DNA of 46,941 nt from Tychonema sp. LEGE 07203 (GCF_015207285.1 NZ_JADEXD010000035.1:1-46941); one strand, 5' to 3'; positions 17,350 through 27,134 are shown, counted from the first letter of the stretch. Made by a program: numbers and translations. The notes: generated by a model not told the origin, from the sequence alone.

Positions 17350-18834
17350 GTGGTTAACGCCGATTTTCGCAAACAAATCACCGCGCCAGTCTTGAGTTTG
17401 ACATTGTGCGCGATCGCCGCCAACGGTATTGTGGCCGCCGGATGGACCCTGAGTGCGGCGGCCGAGGTGCGATTGCGGCCCGGCTCCGTCACGGCACAAT
17501 TAGGGAACTCTGGACGATCGGCCGAAAGCTACAAACTCGGAGGTGGCGATCGTATTCTAGTAGAAATACTCGAAGTACCCGATCTGACGCGCAATTACGA
17601 AATCCTTTCCGACGGTTCAGTCAACCTGCCGCTGATCGGCCTGGTTTCCCTCCGCGGCCGCACTTTAGTCGAAGCCACCAGCATCATCCGCAGCGCCTAC
17701 CGGCGCGTCCTCAAAGACCCGGTAGTCACAGTCAGCCTCGTAGCGGCCCGCCCGCTCAACGTCGGCGTCATCGGAGAAGTCACCAGGCCGGGAAACTTCA
17801 CCATCACCCTAACTTCAGGGCCGGGGGTTGCCCCCTCAGTTCAGTACCCCACCGTCACTCAAGCGATCCGACTTGCAGAAGGAGTTACGGGTGTCGCAGA
17901 CATCCGCAACATCCGCGTCCGCCGCCCGCAACCAGACGGCCCGGATCGACTGCTCAACGTCAACTTATGGAAATTCTTGCAAGAAGGAGACATCTCTCAA
18001 GACATCATTTTGCAAGACAGAGACACGATCGTGATTCCCACAGTCGCCAACTTCAACCAAGCAGAAGCGCGCCAATTTGCGACCGCCAACTTTTCGCCGC
18101 CGCCAGAAAAACCTCGATCGATCTCGATCGTCGGCCAAGTCACCCGGCCGGGGGCTTACGTAGTCATCGGCGGCAACACCAACAGCGACCTCAGCCGAGA
18201 AGGCTTCCCCACCGTCATCCGCGCCATTCAGCTAGCCGGCGGCATCACCTCCGATGCCGACATCCGACAAATCCAAGTGCGGCGCCTCACCAGAAGAGGC
18301 GAACAAATTATCCCAGTCAACCTGTGGCAGTTCCTAGAGTCCGGCGATGGTGCCCAAGATACTATCCTGCAGCAGGGAGACACGATCGTCGTTCCCAAAG
18401 CCACGATTGTCAACCCCGCAGAAGCCGGCATACTCGCCAACACTAACTTTGCTCCCCCCGGCATTAACATTTTCGTAGTAGGAGAAGTCACAACATCCCT
18501 CGATCCGTTGAGACTCCCAGCCAATGCCACCCTGAATCAAGCTTTAATTTCCAGAGGATTTTTTGGTTACGGCAATACTAGAGCTCAAAGGAAGAAAGTT
18601 GAGCTCGTCCGCCTCAATCAGGACGGTACAGCTACTAAACGGACGATCGAAGTCGATTTAACCCAAGGAATTAACGAAGAAATCAATCCCCAACTCCGCA
18701 ACAACGACATGATTATCGTATCCCGCACCGGTCTGGTGAAGTTAGTAGACCGCATGAACAACATCATCGGGCCTGTCGGGCCTGCTACGGGAGTGTTCAA
18801 TTTCCTCAACATTCTCCGATCGTTATTCAGGTAA
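17350..18834 (+). CDS. Polysaccharide export protein, Wza/GumB-like with SLBB domains
   Basis: Outer-membrane polysaccharide export protein, 494 residues. A hydrophobic N-terminal segment (VLSLTLCAIAANGIVAAGWTL) ending near AAAEV acts as an export signal. The Poly_export domain starts at YKLGGGDRILVEILEVPDLTRNYEILSDGSVNLPLIG (about residues 61-98). Three SLBB-type beta-grasp repeats follow, beginning at PLNVGVIGEVTRPG, RSISIVGQVTRPG and GINIFVVGEVTTS. The first two are long and nearly repeat each other. The start is a GTG with a good AAAGGAAAT site. It is followed by the Wzc-like kinase; the pair forms the export channel and its cytoplasmic-membrane partner. Confidence 0.9.
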   Translation: MVNADFRKQITAPVLSLTLCAIAANGIVAAGWTLSAAAEVRLRPGSVTAQLGNSGRSAESYKLGGGDRILVEILEVPDLTRNYEILSDGSVNLPLIGLVSLRGRTLVEATSIIRSAYRRVLKDPVVTVSLVAARPLNVGVIGEVTRPGNFTITLTSGPGVAPSVQYPTVTQAIRLAEGVTGVADIRNIRVRRPQPDGPDRLLNVNLWKFLQEGDISQDIILQDRDTIVIPTVANFNQAEARQFATANFSPPPEKPRSISIVGQVTRPGAYVVIGGNTNSDLSREGFPTVIRAIQLAGGITSDADIRQIQVRRLTRRGEQIIPVNLWQFLESGDGAQDTILQQGDTIVVPKATIVNPAEAGILANTNFAPPGINIFVVGEVTTSLDPLRLPANATLNQALISRGFFGYGNTRAQRKKVELVRLNQDGTATKRTIEVDLTQGINEEINPQLRNNDMIIVSRTGLVKLVDRMNNIIGPVGPATGVFNFLNILRSLFR

Positions 18835-18916
18835 GAACGCCGGGGGTGAGGTGGATAATTCCTAGCAAAGGCTAGAATAAACTAAACAATAAGATGAGAC
18901 AGTCGCCGCGGGCCAG

Positions 18917-18960
18917 CTTCAAAAATATCAACTTCAAAAATATCAACCTCAAAAATACCC
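18917..18960. repeat. 15-bp tandem repeat before the Wzc-like gene
   Basis: Two perfect copies of CTTCAAAAATATCAA and a third partial copy lie immediately upstream of the kinase gene, in its probable 5' untranslated region. The ribosome binding AGG at 18961-18963 directly follows. Copy number could alter spacing or mRNA structure. Confidence 0.85.
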
Positions 18961-18969
18961 AGGCTGAAT

Positions 18970-21315
18970 ATGGATAGCAGACAAGATTACCAACCCTTCA
19001 CACCCAAATCAAATGGCCAACGGCCGGACTTTTCGGCTCAAAATTACAGAGATACGTTCCCCCAGGAGACAGAGGAAGAAAAGCTAGACTTGTCCTGGCT
19101 CGCAGGCGTCCTGCGCCGCCGCTTCCCAGTAATGGCTGCCGCCACCATTGCTTTGAGCGCCCTCGCCGGAACAGCGATCGTCATCACTTCTAAAACTATC
19201 ACAATCGAGTATGAAGGCTCCTTTTCCCTGTTAGTAGAACCAGCCACCGCTGAAGGTTTGCTATCCAAACAATTAGACAACACCGTAGCGGCCGACTTAG
19301 CAAAAATTAATATAGAAGGAATTAGTTTAGTAGACTACGAAACCCAAATTAGGATTTTGCGAAGTCCCAAAATGATGGACCCAGTAGTGAAGGAGTTGCG
19401 AACTTGGTATCCCAAGATGACCTATAGCCTGCTCATGTCTAAACTATCAATCAGCCGCATCAGTTACGCAAAAGATGGCAAACAGCAAGGCACAAAAATT
19501 TTAGAAGTTCGCTACAAAGATTCAGAGCCAAAGAAAATTTACGCAGTATTGGATAAAGTTTCTAAAGCTTATCTAGAATATAGCTTGCAGCAGCGTCTGA
19601 CGGGTATCAATCAAGGTATTAAATTTATAGATATGGAGATGCCCAAGCTCCGAGAAAGAGTCGAAGTTCTGCAACTGCAAGTCCAAAGACTGCGGCAGCA
19701 AAGCAACTTGTTTGACCCCCAGCTAGAGGGAAAATCTCTGTCAGAACAAGTTCAAAGCCTGAGAGGTCAGCAAGTAGAAATCCGAGTCCAGCTAAAAGGG
19801 ATGCGTAACCTCTACCAAAGCTACGAAAAATTGCTAGAAGAAAATAATCCCCAAGGGTTGCTGGTGACCCAAGGACAAGCTTACGCTGGACTGTTAGGTC
19901 AAATTCAGAAAGTGGACTCTGATTTGTCATACAAATTAGCTCAGTACAGAGAAGATAGCTTGCCAGTTTTAGCACTGCGAAAAAGTCGGGAACAACTGAT
20001 TTTAACTGCGAATCAACAAGCAAGAGAAGTGGTGATGGGAAACTTAGAGACCCAAATCAAAGAATTTGAAGCGCGCGATCTCGAAATGACTGCTTTGCAA
20101 AAGGATCTCAACCAAAAAATTAGAAATTTTTCAGTAACAACGCGGCAATACGACAATTTACAGCGGGAACTGCAAGTAGTGACTAAGAGTTTGTCGGACT
20201 TCTTGGCCAAACGAGAAGCCTTGCGGATTGATGCCGCTCAGCAGCAAATACCTTGGGTGCTGATCAATCCTCCAGAAATTCCGTTAGACAAATTAGGCAA
20301 TTTTGTCACAGCTACCGTCAAACAAACCAAAAAACAGTTAGCGCTGGCGGTAATTCTCAGCGGTCTGCTGGGCATAGCAGTCGGCTTGCTCGTAGAGGTG
20401 CTAAATAATGTTTTCCACACTCCAGAGTCACTGAGAATAGCCACAAGATTGCCGGTGATCGGGGTGATTCCGTTTACCAAAAAAGTCAAGCGCAAGCGGG
20501 TCCCCAGACCTAGAAAACTGACATCAGCTCGATCGAACTCGAAGTCGAAAGTCCAAGTTGTCGAACCAATCGAAGTTATACCGACTGCTCCGATGGAGGG
20601 CTTTGCCAAAAGTATTTTTAGCGACTTGGACTATCAATTTTTAGAAGCATTTCGATCGCTCTACACGAACATTCACTTGCTCAGTGCAGGCAGGACAATT
20701 CGATCGCTCTTAATCGGTTCGGCATCAGCCGGAGACGGCAAATCTACAGTAGCTTTGCACCTGGCCGCCACAGCAGCAGCAATCGGACAGCGAGTATTGT
20801 TAGTAGATGCAGATTTGCGCTGCCCGCAACTGCACGCTAAGCTAGGACTGCCAAACGTGCGGGGCCTCGGCGATGCCATCTCCACCGATATCAGCCTCAA
20901 CGACGCAATTCAACGAGCCCCGAACCAAGAAAATTTGTTCGTACTCACCGCCGGTCAAATTCCACCCGATCCGATCAAGCTGCTTTCTTCCAAAAAAATG
21001 CAGTATCTGATGGAGCAATTTCAAGCATTTTTTGACTTAGTGATTTATGACAGCCCGCCACTAACAGGCTTGGCAGATGCCCACTTGATCGCAGCTCACA
21101 CAGACGCTACGATTATGGTCGTGCAAATTGCCAAAACAGACCGATCGCAAGTTCGCAAAGTTTTAGAAGAATTAAAAATTTCTGGAGCTTCCGTCTTGGG
21201 AATCGTAGCTAACGGCTGCAAAGACTCGAATCACAGCTACCGGCAGCGCTCGGTCGGTTTAGACACGCTCTACGACCAAAAACTATCAGCTTTAGGTACA
21301 AAAAATCAAAATTAG
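18970..21315 (+). CDS. Polysaccharide co-polymerase with tyrosine autokinase domain (Wzc/GumC-like)
   Basis: A 781-residue fused PCP-2a protein. The N-terminal Wzz domain is flanked by membrane segments near residues 53-73 (VMAAATIALSALAGTAIVIT) and 455-475 (LALAVILSGLLGIAVGLLV). A long periplasmic coiled coil runs between them. The cytoplasmic BY-kinase domain has Walker A SASAGDGKST near 583, Walker A' LLVDADLRCP near 612, and Walker B LVIYDSPP near 694. The C-terminal tail has two tyrosines (HSYRQRS, DTLYDQK), fewer than in E. coli Wzc. It should set chain length and export together with the Wza-like protein 135 bp upstream. Confidence 0.9.
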   Translation: MDSRQDYQPFTPKSNGQRPDFSAQNYRDTFPQETEEEKLDLSWLAGVLRRRFPVMAAATIALSALAGTAIVITSKTITIEYEGSFSLLVEPATAEGLLSKQLDNTVAADLAKINIEGISLVDYETQIRILRSPKMMDPVVKELRTWYPKMTYSLLMSKLSISRISYAKDGKQQGTKILEVRYKDSEPKKIYAVLDKVSKAYLEYSLQQRLTGINQGIKFIDMEMPKLRERVEVLQLQVQRLRQQSNLFDPQLEGKSLSEQVQSLRGQQVEIRVQLKGMRNLYQSYEKLLEENNPQGLLVTQGQAYAGLLGQIQKVDSDLSYKLAQYREDSLPVLALRKSREQLILTANQQAREVVMGNLETQIKEFEARDLEMTALQKDLNQKIRNFSVTTRQYDNLQRELQVVTKSLSDFLAKREALRIDAAQQQIPWVLINPPEIPLDKLGNFVTATVKQTKKQLALAVILSGLLGIAVGLLVEVLNNVFHTPESLRIATRLPVIGVIPFTKKVKRKRVPRPRKLTSARSNSKSKVQVVEPIEVIPTAPMEGFAKSIFSDLDYQFLEAFRSLYTNIHLLSAGRTIRSLLIGSASAGDGKSTVALHLAATAAAIGQRVLLVDADLRCPQLHAKLGLPNVRGLGDAISTDISLNDAIQRAPNQENLFVLTAGQIPPDPIKLLSSKKMQYLMEQFQAFFDLVIYDSPPLTGLADAHLIAAHTDATIMVVQIAKTDRSQVRKVLEELKISGASVLGIVANGCKDSNHSYRQRSVGLDTLYDQKLSALGTKNQN

Positions 21316-21328
21316 ATTAATTTTGATG

Positions 21329-21353
21329 CCTGCGGCGGGCCCGCCGCCGCAGG
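21329..21353 (+). terminator. GC-rich hairpin after the Wzc-like gene
   Basis: CCTGCGGCGG, a five-base loop GCCCG, then CCGCCGCAGG form a perfect 10-bp GC stem 13 bases after the kinase stop. There is no T tract, so classical intrinsic termination is not assured. The position fits transcript-end protection or termination. Confidence 0.6.
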
Positions 21354-21576
21354 TGCGGGAAACGGACAGCCTCCCAGCCCCTTGATTTTTTCACAAAGGT
21401 ATCATTTGAGTAAAGAAAATGATAGACTAACGGACAGAGCCTCGCGTGTCAACCGAGATTGCGCGGATCTTTAAGATTTCGCGATAATTACTTAGAAAAT
21501 GATTGGGAAATGAGCAAACGTGGGTAAACTACATCTAGCAGAGCGCAATCTCGATCGGGAAAAGACACCTTTGAAG

Positions 21577-21621
21577 GCTAACGTTAATGCAAACGTTAAT
21601 GCAAACGTTAATGTGAACGTT
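21577..21621. repeat. 12-bp AACGTTAATGCA tandem array
   Basis: Three and three-quarter copies of a 12-mer built around the palindrome AACGTT (GCTAACGTTAAT, GCAAACGTTAAT twice, GTGAACGTT) end 31 bp before the response regulator ATG. If translation began at the GTG at 21520, the array would encode an Asn-Val/Ala repeat. As untranslated DNA it looks like a phased binding-site array. Confidence 0.8.
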
Positions 21622-21651
21622 TCAACCCAGAAACTTGGTAGGGATTATTCT

Positions 21652-22017
21652 ATGAGTACAGTTATGGTTGTTGACGATAGCGTCACTCTGCGGGAGATGA
21701 TCGCCGACTTGCTCAAAGGTAGAGGGCTCAACGTCACGGTAGCTAGCGATGGCGTAGAAGCTCTAGAGCAAATCAAGGCCAACCGCCCGGATTTAGTCGT
21801 TCTGGATATTGTGATGCCCCGGATGAACGGCTACGAAGTCTGTCGCAGGCTCAAAAGCGACCCCAAAACTCAGAATTTGCCGGTGGTAATGTGTTCGAGC
21901 AAAAGCGAAGAGTTCGATCGCTACTGGGGAATGAAACAAGGAGCCGACGCTTACATCGCCAAGCCATTTCACCCTCAAGAATTGGTGGGAACTATCAAAC
22001 AACTGCTGCGGGGTTGA
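21652..22017 (+). CDS. CheY/PilH-like single-domain response regulator
   Basis: A 121-residue receiver domain. It begins MSTVMVVDDSVTLREMIADLL with the acidic pair at residues 7-8, has the phosphoacceptor aspartate in PDLVVLDIVMPRMNGYEVC, and ends with the conserved lysine region YIAKPFHPQELVGTIK. The sequence resembles PilH/PixH-type regulators of twitching motility and phototaxis. The frame is open upstream to a GTG at 21520, adding 44 residues that include an Asn-Val repeat; I prefer the ATG at 21652 because it matches the family length. No partner kinase is adjacent on this strand. Confidence 0.82.
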   Translation: MSTVMVVDDSVTLREMIADLLKGRGLNVTVASDGVEALEQIKANRPDLVVLDIVMPRMNGYEVCRRLKSDPKTQNLPVVMCSSKSEEFDRYWGMKQGADAYIAKPFHPQELVGTIKQLLRG

Positions 22018-22078
22018 GATAGAGGAATAGGGACAAAAAATGTTTTGAGTGCTGCCGATTTTTACTTCCGCAGCCTCT

Positions 22079-22576
22079 CTAAACTACTCGATTGACAATA
22101 GTCCAAACATCCCCGTCCGATCGCACGTAGGGAACAGAAATACTTTTAAAACCTGTGATAAAAGGCTTGTAATAAACCTGCCAGTAGCTGGGGCTAATTT
22201 GGTCGGCGATAGCTTTGAGTTCCTTCACTTCGGCCGCTAGTTCGGCTGCGAGCTCGTTAATCCGTTCGGCGTGTCCGCGAGCGAGAACTCTTCCCTCGGA
22301 TACTTGCTGCTCCATCGGACTAATTCTTTGCAAATTTACCGACTGCTGCTGTTTTTGACTCAATTGAGCAGACAAAGCTGCGATCGCATCGTCTATCCCC
22401 TTGACTTCTGCCGACACTTGTGCTGTTTCCCTCGCGTGACGGCGGTAAGCATCGGCAATAGCTTGAGGCGAATCGCTAGCCGGGTCAGCAGCGCCAATGC
22501 TAAGCTGCTGGCGTTCCAGGCGCAACGCCTCAATCTGAGAGCAAATTGCCTCTATGTCTGTCTGAAGTTTGTCCAC
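22079..22576 (-). CDS. Hypothetical coiled-coil protein
   Basis: A 165-residue protein with no recognised domain. The first 120 residues are heptad-rich (DIEAICSQIEALRLERQQL, IDDAIAALSAQLSQKQQQ, INELAAELAAEVKELKAIA) and predicted as long helices, followed by a short globular tail with SYWQVYYKPFITGFKSISVPY. There is no signal peptide or membrane segment. The start is a GTG at 22576 with no strong ribosome binding site. It is convergent with the response regulator and separated from the hybrid kinase by a repeat-filled spacer. It may be a chaperone-like or structural protein. Confidence 0.6.
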   Translation of the reverse strand: MDKLQTDIEAICSQIEALRLERQQLSIGAADPASDSPQAIADAYRRHARETAQVSAEVKGIDDAIAALSAQLSQKQQQSVNLQRISPMEQQVSEGRVLARGHAERINELAAELAAEVKELKAIADQISPSYWQVYYKPFITGFKSISVPYVRSDGDVWTIVNRVV

Positions 22577-22634
22577 TTAGATTACCGCGTGGTTTTTGGA
22601 TATTAGCATATTACCACAAACCAATCATATCAAT

Positions 22635-23018
22635 TTCATTAGTCATTGGTCATTGGTCATTAGTCATTGGTCATTGGTCATTAGTCATTAGTCATTAGTC
22701 ATTAGTCATTAGTCATTAGTCATTAGTTATTGGTTGCTGCTAACAAATAACAAATAACAAATAACAACAGTCAACCAAAATCGCTCTAATTTATCTGCGT
22801 TAATCTGTGTTAATCTGCCTATATCTGCGGTAAAAAAAAGAGAAGATTTAACCGCAGATGACAATGGATAGACGCGGATTCACGCAGATTAGTCATTAGT
22901 CAGCAGTCATTAGTCATTAGTCATTAGTCATTAGTCATATAAAATCCGGTAACATCCCAATTATAAAATCCAGTCAACCGTCAACAGTCAACCGTCAACA
23001 GTCAACCGTCAACAATCA
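22635..23018. repeat. STRR arrays TCATTAG/TCATTGG and CAACCGT/CAACAGT
   Basis: The spacer 22577-23058 holds no gene. About 13 heptamers TCATTAG or TCATTGG run from 22635 to 22728, more copies occur at 22889-22937, and CAACAGT/CAACCGT heptamers run from 22974 to 23018. Between them lie short repeats such as TTAATCTGCG and TTAATCTGTG. The TTAGTCA/TTGGTCA type matches the heptanucleotide STRR class described in Calothrix. Confidence 0.92.
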
Positions 23019-23058
23019 CTGACGCTGCAAACGGAAACGATATTATTAATTGAGTTGT

Positions 23059-25980
23059 TTAAATTGTTAGCGCTTGTGGCTTCAAGCTGACTATAGCCTC
23101 CACCAAGACATCGGGTTGCACGGGTTTAGCTAAATGCCGATCGAAACCAGCTTTCAAAGCCCGATCGCGGTCTTCATCCCTAGCATAAGCCGTCAGGGCG
23201 ATCGCCCGCAATTTCCCTCCTTTTTCCCCAGCCAAACAGCGCAGCTTTCTCATCAGCGAATAGCCGTCTTCCTCCGGCATTCCGATATCGCTCACCAAAA
23301 CATCCGGCACCCAGGCCGAAGCCTCCTCTAAGGCCGAAGCCGCAGAGGATGCAGCCCTGACAGCGGCCCCAGCATCTGCCAACACAAACATCATAAATTC
23401 CCGCGAATCAACCTCGTCATCCACCAGTAAAACCTTAACTCCCTGTAAATTACCACCGCCCGCCAACAACTGTGCTTCTTGGCGGGCGATCGAATTTACA
23501 TCAATTGAAGGGAGGCGGAAACTAAAAGTCGATCCCATATCCAGTCCCGGGCTGCTCGCCCAAACAGAGCCCCCGTGCAGTTCCACCAACTGCCGGACAA
23601 TTGACAGCCCCAGCCCCAAGCCGCTATGATTGCGAGTAATCGTAGCATCGGCTTGCCGGAAAGACTCAAACACGTAGGGCAAAAAATTGGCAGCAATCCC
23701 AATTCCCGTGTCGGTAACAGTCAGCTCAACCTCCGAATCAAATCGCTGCAAGCGAATAGAAACTCGCCCCCCGCGCGGGGTAAACTTAATCGCATTCGCC
23801 AGCAAATTCCAAATCACCTGCTGCAAGCGGCCCGGGTCTCCCGACACCAAAAATCTCGGATTTAACTGAGATTCCCCATTGCCAGAAACCTCGCGAGTGT
23901 CGCAAAATTCAGCAGTCTCCCAGCCCAAATCGACAATTGCCAACTGCAAATCGATCGACTTAGCATCGGCGGCCAAACCCACGGTATTCACCGCTCCTTC
24001 CACCATCGAAATCAAATTTACCGGACAAGGATTTAAAGTCAACTGGCCGCGAATAATTCTCGAAATATCCAGCAAATCTTCAATCAATTGAGTTTGCAGT
24101 TTAGCGTTGCGTTCAATAGTGGACAGTGCCCGCTCAGTCACAGCCGGACTGAAACTGCGGTTTCGCAGCAGTTGGGCCCAGCCCAAAATCGCGTTTAAGG
24201 GCGATCGCAGTTCGTGAGAAAGAGTTGCCAAAAACTCATCTTTCATGCGATTTGCCTGCTGAGATTCCTGATAGAGTCGGGCATTGTCGATCGCCGCCGA
24301 CACCGCCTGAGCCCACTGCATCAAAATACTTTCATCATCTTCGGCGAACTCCCCGTCGTACTTGTCCGACAACTGAATCAATCCCAAATTTCTGCCATCC
24401 CTACCCGTCAGCGGTGCCGCCAGCCAGCCCCGCATCGGCGGGTGCTTCCCCGCAGCCTTGCCGAACCCCCGCCAGGCAGGGTGAGCCTCTAACTCGTCTT
24501 GAGTCATCCGCATCGCCTGTTGCTGCTGGCAAACGAGCTGGTAAATGCCCGTACCGTCTGGTTCTTGGGAGTAATTTTGCCACTGGGCGTATTTTTCCGA
24601 CAGGGAAAACTTGCTAATTCCGGCCTCCCAGTTGGCTGCGGGGGTGAGATTGACGGCTGCTTGGTGGGCTTCGAGAATCGATCGGGCGCTATCTGCCGCT
24701 AACTGAACGATGTCTTCCACTAACAGGGTAGAGTTGATGGCAACTGAGGCGGAGGTTAATTTTTGCAGCCGCAGCAAATACGACCGCTGGCGCGCCACAG
24801 CCTGCGATCGGTCGTATTCTAGCTGTTTGCGGGCAGTGATGTCGATCGCCACGCCGAACAGCCGCACCGGTTTGCCGGATGAGTCAAAAACCACCCGCCC
24901 TTTGTCCTGAAGCCAAATCACCGAACCGTCGGGGCGCACGTGGCGGTGTTCCGACTCGTAAACTCCCGATCCGCTGAGTGCGGCCTCCACATCTGCCAAA
25001 AAGCCATCGCAGTCGTCTGGATGCACCGCATTCTTTTTTTGCTCAAAAGTACCGACGGCGCTGTCGGGGCCCAAACCAATATGTGTTTCGGCATTGTACG
25101 AGCGGCGGACTTCCCCGGATACCACATCCCAAGTAAAAGCGACAGTGTTAGCTGCTTCTAGGGCAAAGCGCAAATTTTCCTCGCTCTGGCGTATTCTGGC
25201 TTCGGATAATTTGCGATCGGTAATATCCCAAATTACGCCGATCGACCGCACAGATTTACCCGTACCGCCATCAAAAAACTTGCCCCTACCCGCGATCCAG
25301 TGCCAGCTCCCGTCGGGCCAAATCACTCTAAATTCGTGCTGGTATTCTCTTTTGTTTTCTAAAGCAAAGGCAACAGCTTGGGAAATAGACTCCAAATCAT
25401 CCGGGTGAACGCAGGCAGAAAACGCTGCGTAAGTTCCCGCAAAACTGCCTTTTTCCAAACCGAATAACAGTTCGTGTCCCTCCGACAAAACCACCTCGCC
25501 AGTTAATATATTCCAATCCCAAGTTGCCATTTTCGAGGCTTCGATCGCCAATCTCAGCCTTTCTGAGTAAATTGCCAACTGCGCCGACGTTTTCTCGCAG
25601 TTCTCGCGCAACTGCTGTTTTTCCAAGCTTTCGCCCACGGCCGCCGCCAGCCGTTTGAAGTGCCGCCCTTTGAACACGTAATCGCTCAAACCCGCTTTCA
25701 TGGCTTCGACTGCCACTTGTTCGCTGCCGCTGTCGGTACACATAATTACCGGACAATTTGGGTAGCGGCTTTGAACTTGTTTGAGAATAGTTAATCCGTC
25801 GCTCCAGCGCAGTTGGTAGTCGGTAATTACCAGGTCAAAAGCTCCGGCTGCGAGGATTTGTTCGAGAGTTCGGGCATCAATCGCCGACAGAATTTCTAAA
25901 TCGGGAAAAGTTTTCCTCAATTCTCGATCGATCATCAGGCGATCGTTGGGGTTGTCGTCGATCAACAAAATAGATAGCAT
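23059..25980 (-). CDS. Hybrid sensor histidine kinase/response regulator
   Basis: A 973-residue cytoplasmic signalling protein. Domain order: N-terminal receiver (LLIDDNPNDR, acceptor in LVITDYQLRWSDG near residue 56); two PAS/PAC domains (about 140-260 and 265-385, each ending in a ...GVxxDITxRK motif); a GAF domain (about 405-565, LTSASVAINSTLLVEDIV onward); HisKA with H-box FLATLSHELRSPLNAILGW near 585; HATPase with N, G1 and G2 boxes (VIWNLLANAIKFTP, VTDTGIGIA, GLGLGLSIVRQLVELHGG); and a C-terminal receiver (VLLVDDEVDSREFM, VLVSDIGMPEEDG). The absence of membrane segments suggests it senses an internal cue. Its output partner is not evident here. Confidence 0.92.
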   Translation of the reverse strand: MLSILLIDDNPNDRLMIDRELRKTFPDLEILSAIDARTLEQILAAGAFDLVITDYQLRWSDGLTILKQVQSRYPNCPVIMCTDSGSEQVAVEAMKAGLSDYVFKGRHFKRLAAAVGESLEKQQLRENCEKTSAQLAIYSERLRLAIEASKMATWDWNILTGEVVLSEGHELLFGLEKGSFAGTYAAFSACVHPDDLESISQAVAFALENKREYQHEFRVIWPDGSWHWIAGRGKFFDGGTGKSVRSIGVIWDITDRKLSEARIRQSEENLRFALEAANTVAFTWDVVSGEVRRSYNAETHIGLGPDSAVGTFEQKKNAVHPDDCDGFLADVEAALSGSGVYESEHRHVRPDGSVIWLQDKGRVVFDSSGKPVRLFGVAIDITARKQLEYDRSQAVARQRSYLLRLQKLTSASVAINSTLLVEDIVQLAADSARSILEAHQAAVNLTPAANWEAGISKFSLSEKYAQWQNYSQEPDGTGIYQLVCQQQQAMRMTQDELEAHPAWRGFGKAAGKHPPMRGWLAAPLTGRDGRNLGLIQLSDKYDGEFAEDDESILMQWAQAVSAAIDNARLYQESQQANRMKDEFLATLSHELRSPLNAILGWAQLLRNRSFSPAVTERALSTIERNAKLQTQLIEDLLDISRIIRGQLTLNPCPVNLISMVEGAVNTVGLAADAKSIDLQLAIVDLGWETAEFCDTREVSGNGESQLNPRFLVSGDPGRLQQVIWNLLANAIKFTPRGGRVSIRLQRFDSEVELTVTDTGIGIAANFLPYVFESFRQADATITRNHSGLGLGLSIVRQLVELHGGSVWASSPGLDMGSTFSFRLPSIDVNSIARQEAQLLAGGGNLQGVKVLLVDDEVDSREFMMFVLADAGAAVRAASSAASALEEASAWVPDVLVSDIGMPEEDGYSLMRKLRCLAGEKGGKLRAIALTAYARDEDRDRALKAGFDRHLAKPVQPDVLVEAIVSLKPQALTI

Positions 25981-26521
25981 TGGGCTTTTACTTGTTGTAT
26001 TGGCACAAACATCATTAAATATAAGAATATGTTATTTAAGGGTCAGACATTTTTGATATTTTATCGGGTCAATTCGACAGGCAAATAGGTTAATTGTATT
26101 TACTTTTATGTGATTGTATCACAGCTCGCAATATCATCAACATTTTTTGGGGATTCGGCTAGAATCCCGCCCGCCAGCATATTAATTAAGGAATTTTAGC
26201 AGAGGTCAAAAATCCGGCTGGGGCGAGAATAAGGCAAGATATCAGTTCAATTTCACTATAATACTACTGCTTTTTGATTTGTTCTGCATCCAGCAGTGAG
26301 GAAGCGGGTAGATCGATACTTTTAGCTACAGCACAATATTGCTGTTAAAACCTTTTTCTCCGCAACCTCATCCTTTGAATTTGTTAAATCGGGTACATTA
26401 CCTGTTGCCGAACTTATGTTAAATCCGTGAAACTTGTTAAGGGACATCCAAGAAATAAACTCTTCCAGTTCCCGGATAGGGTAAACTGAATTAAGGCTAA
26501 CGCACAAAAAAACTCAACGTG

Positions 26522-26626
26522 CTAAGCTGTGGCGCATTTAAACTGGATATTCGGAACGGGCTAGAAGCCCATTCCACAATATTTGTATTGATTTTTGATG
26601 CACAATTTAAATGTATAACAGCTTAG
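26522..26626. mobile_element. MITE-like element with about 24-bp terminal inverted repeats
   Basis: The left end CTAAGCTGTGGCGCATTTAA and following bases are matched in inverse by CACAATTTAAATGTATAACA and GCTTAG at the right end. In the middle is a hairpin GGAACGGGCT/AGCCCATTCC. The element is 105 bp with no coding capacity. A truncated second copy (hairpin plus right end) lies at 39201-39257. Here it abuts a decayed transposase, so it may be an end fragment of the same insertion sequence. The spacer 25981-26521 shows no gene. Confidence 0.68.
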
Positions 26627-26647
26627 AACTAACTGAAACCCTCAAAG

Positions 26648-27080
26648 CTTGTCTTGCGTCAGACCGACCCCAGCTTCAAAAGCACTCGTTTGTATAGACG
26701 AGTCAGTGCCGCCAAAGTCAGGCAACAACTGGTAGAGCAAAAGCACTACCAGGAAGCTGAACTACCCAGCAACGAAACCATCCGTCAGCGGTTGAATCAG
26801 TTGGGATATCGCCCCCTGAAGTAGCGAAGACTCAGCCTCAAAAAAAATTCCCGAAACCGATGCTATCTTTGAGCAGTTGAGTCGAGTTAATCAGCAAGCT
26901 GATAATCACCCGACAACTCTCCGACTCTCACTTGATGCCAAAGCCACGGTGAAAATTGGTTTCTTCTCCTCTGGAGGTAAGAACCGAGTCCCAACTTTTG
27001 CCTGCGATCGCGATTTCACCCCAAAAGCCAAGTTGACTCCCTATGGAATTTATTTGCTGCTGTTAGATGAGTTGTTTTTA
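26648..27080 (+). pseudogene. Decayed ISAzo13-related transposase fragment
   Basis: The reading frame from 26648 encodes TDPSFKSTRLYRRVSAAKVRQQL... and ...NQLGYRPLK, then meets TAG. One base shift restores VAKTQPQKK... followed by LRLSLDAKATVKIGFFSSGGKNR and LTPYGIY...LDELFL. The DAKATVKIG and DELFL segments match my memory of ISAzo13-like transposase-related proteins. The copy therefore has at least one frameshift and is truncated at both ends. It lies just left of the Crp/Fnr gene and marks the left edge of the norB island. Confidence 0.72.
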
Positions 27081-27134
27081 TTGCAATGTCAGTTATTAAG
27101 CCTTGGGGAAGGCAGTTATCTTTCCTCAAGCTGT

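Noticed and set aside
17406..18446. 346-codon frame within the Wza-like gene
   Set aside because: An Arg/His/Pro-rich composition is typical of a shadow frame of a GC-rich gene; the real frame has clear SLBB motifs.
19930..19960. tRNA-like AGCTCAG sequence
   Set aside because: It lies inside the Wzc-like coding region and has no matching T-arm or acceptor stem.
22635..23018. CRISPR array
   Set aside because: The repeats are contiguous 7-mers without unique spacers, so they are STRR.
26322..26507. 61-codon minus-strand frame left of the IS remnant
   Set aside because: No ribosome binding site and no recognisable sequence; it falls in AT-rich relic DNA.
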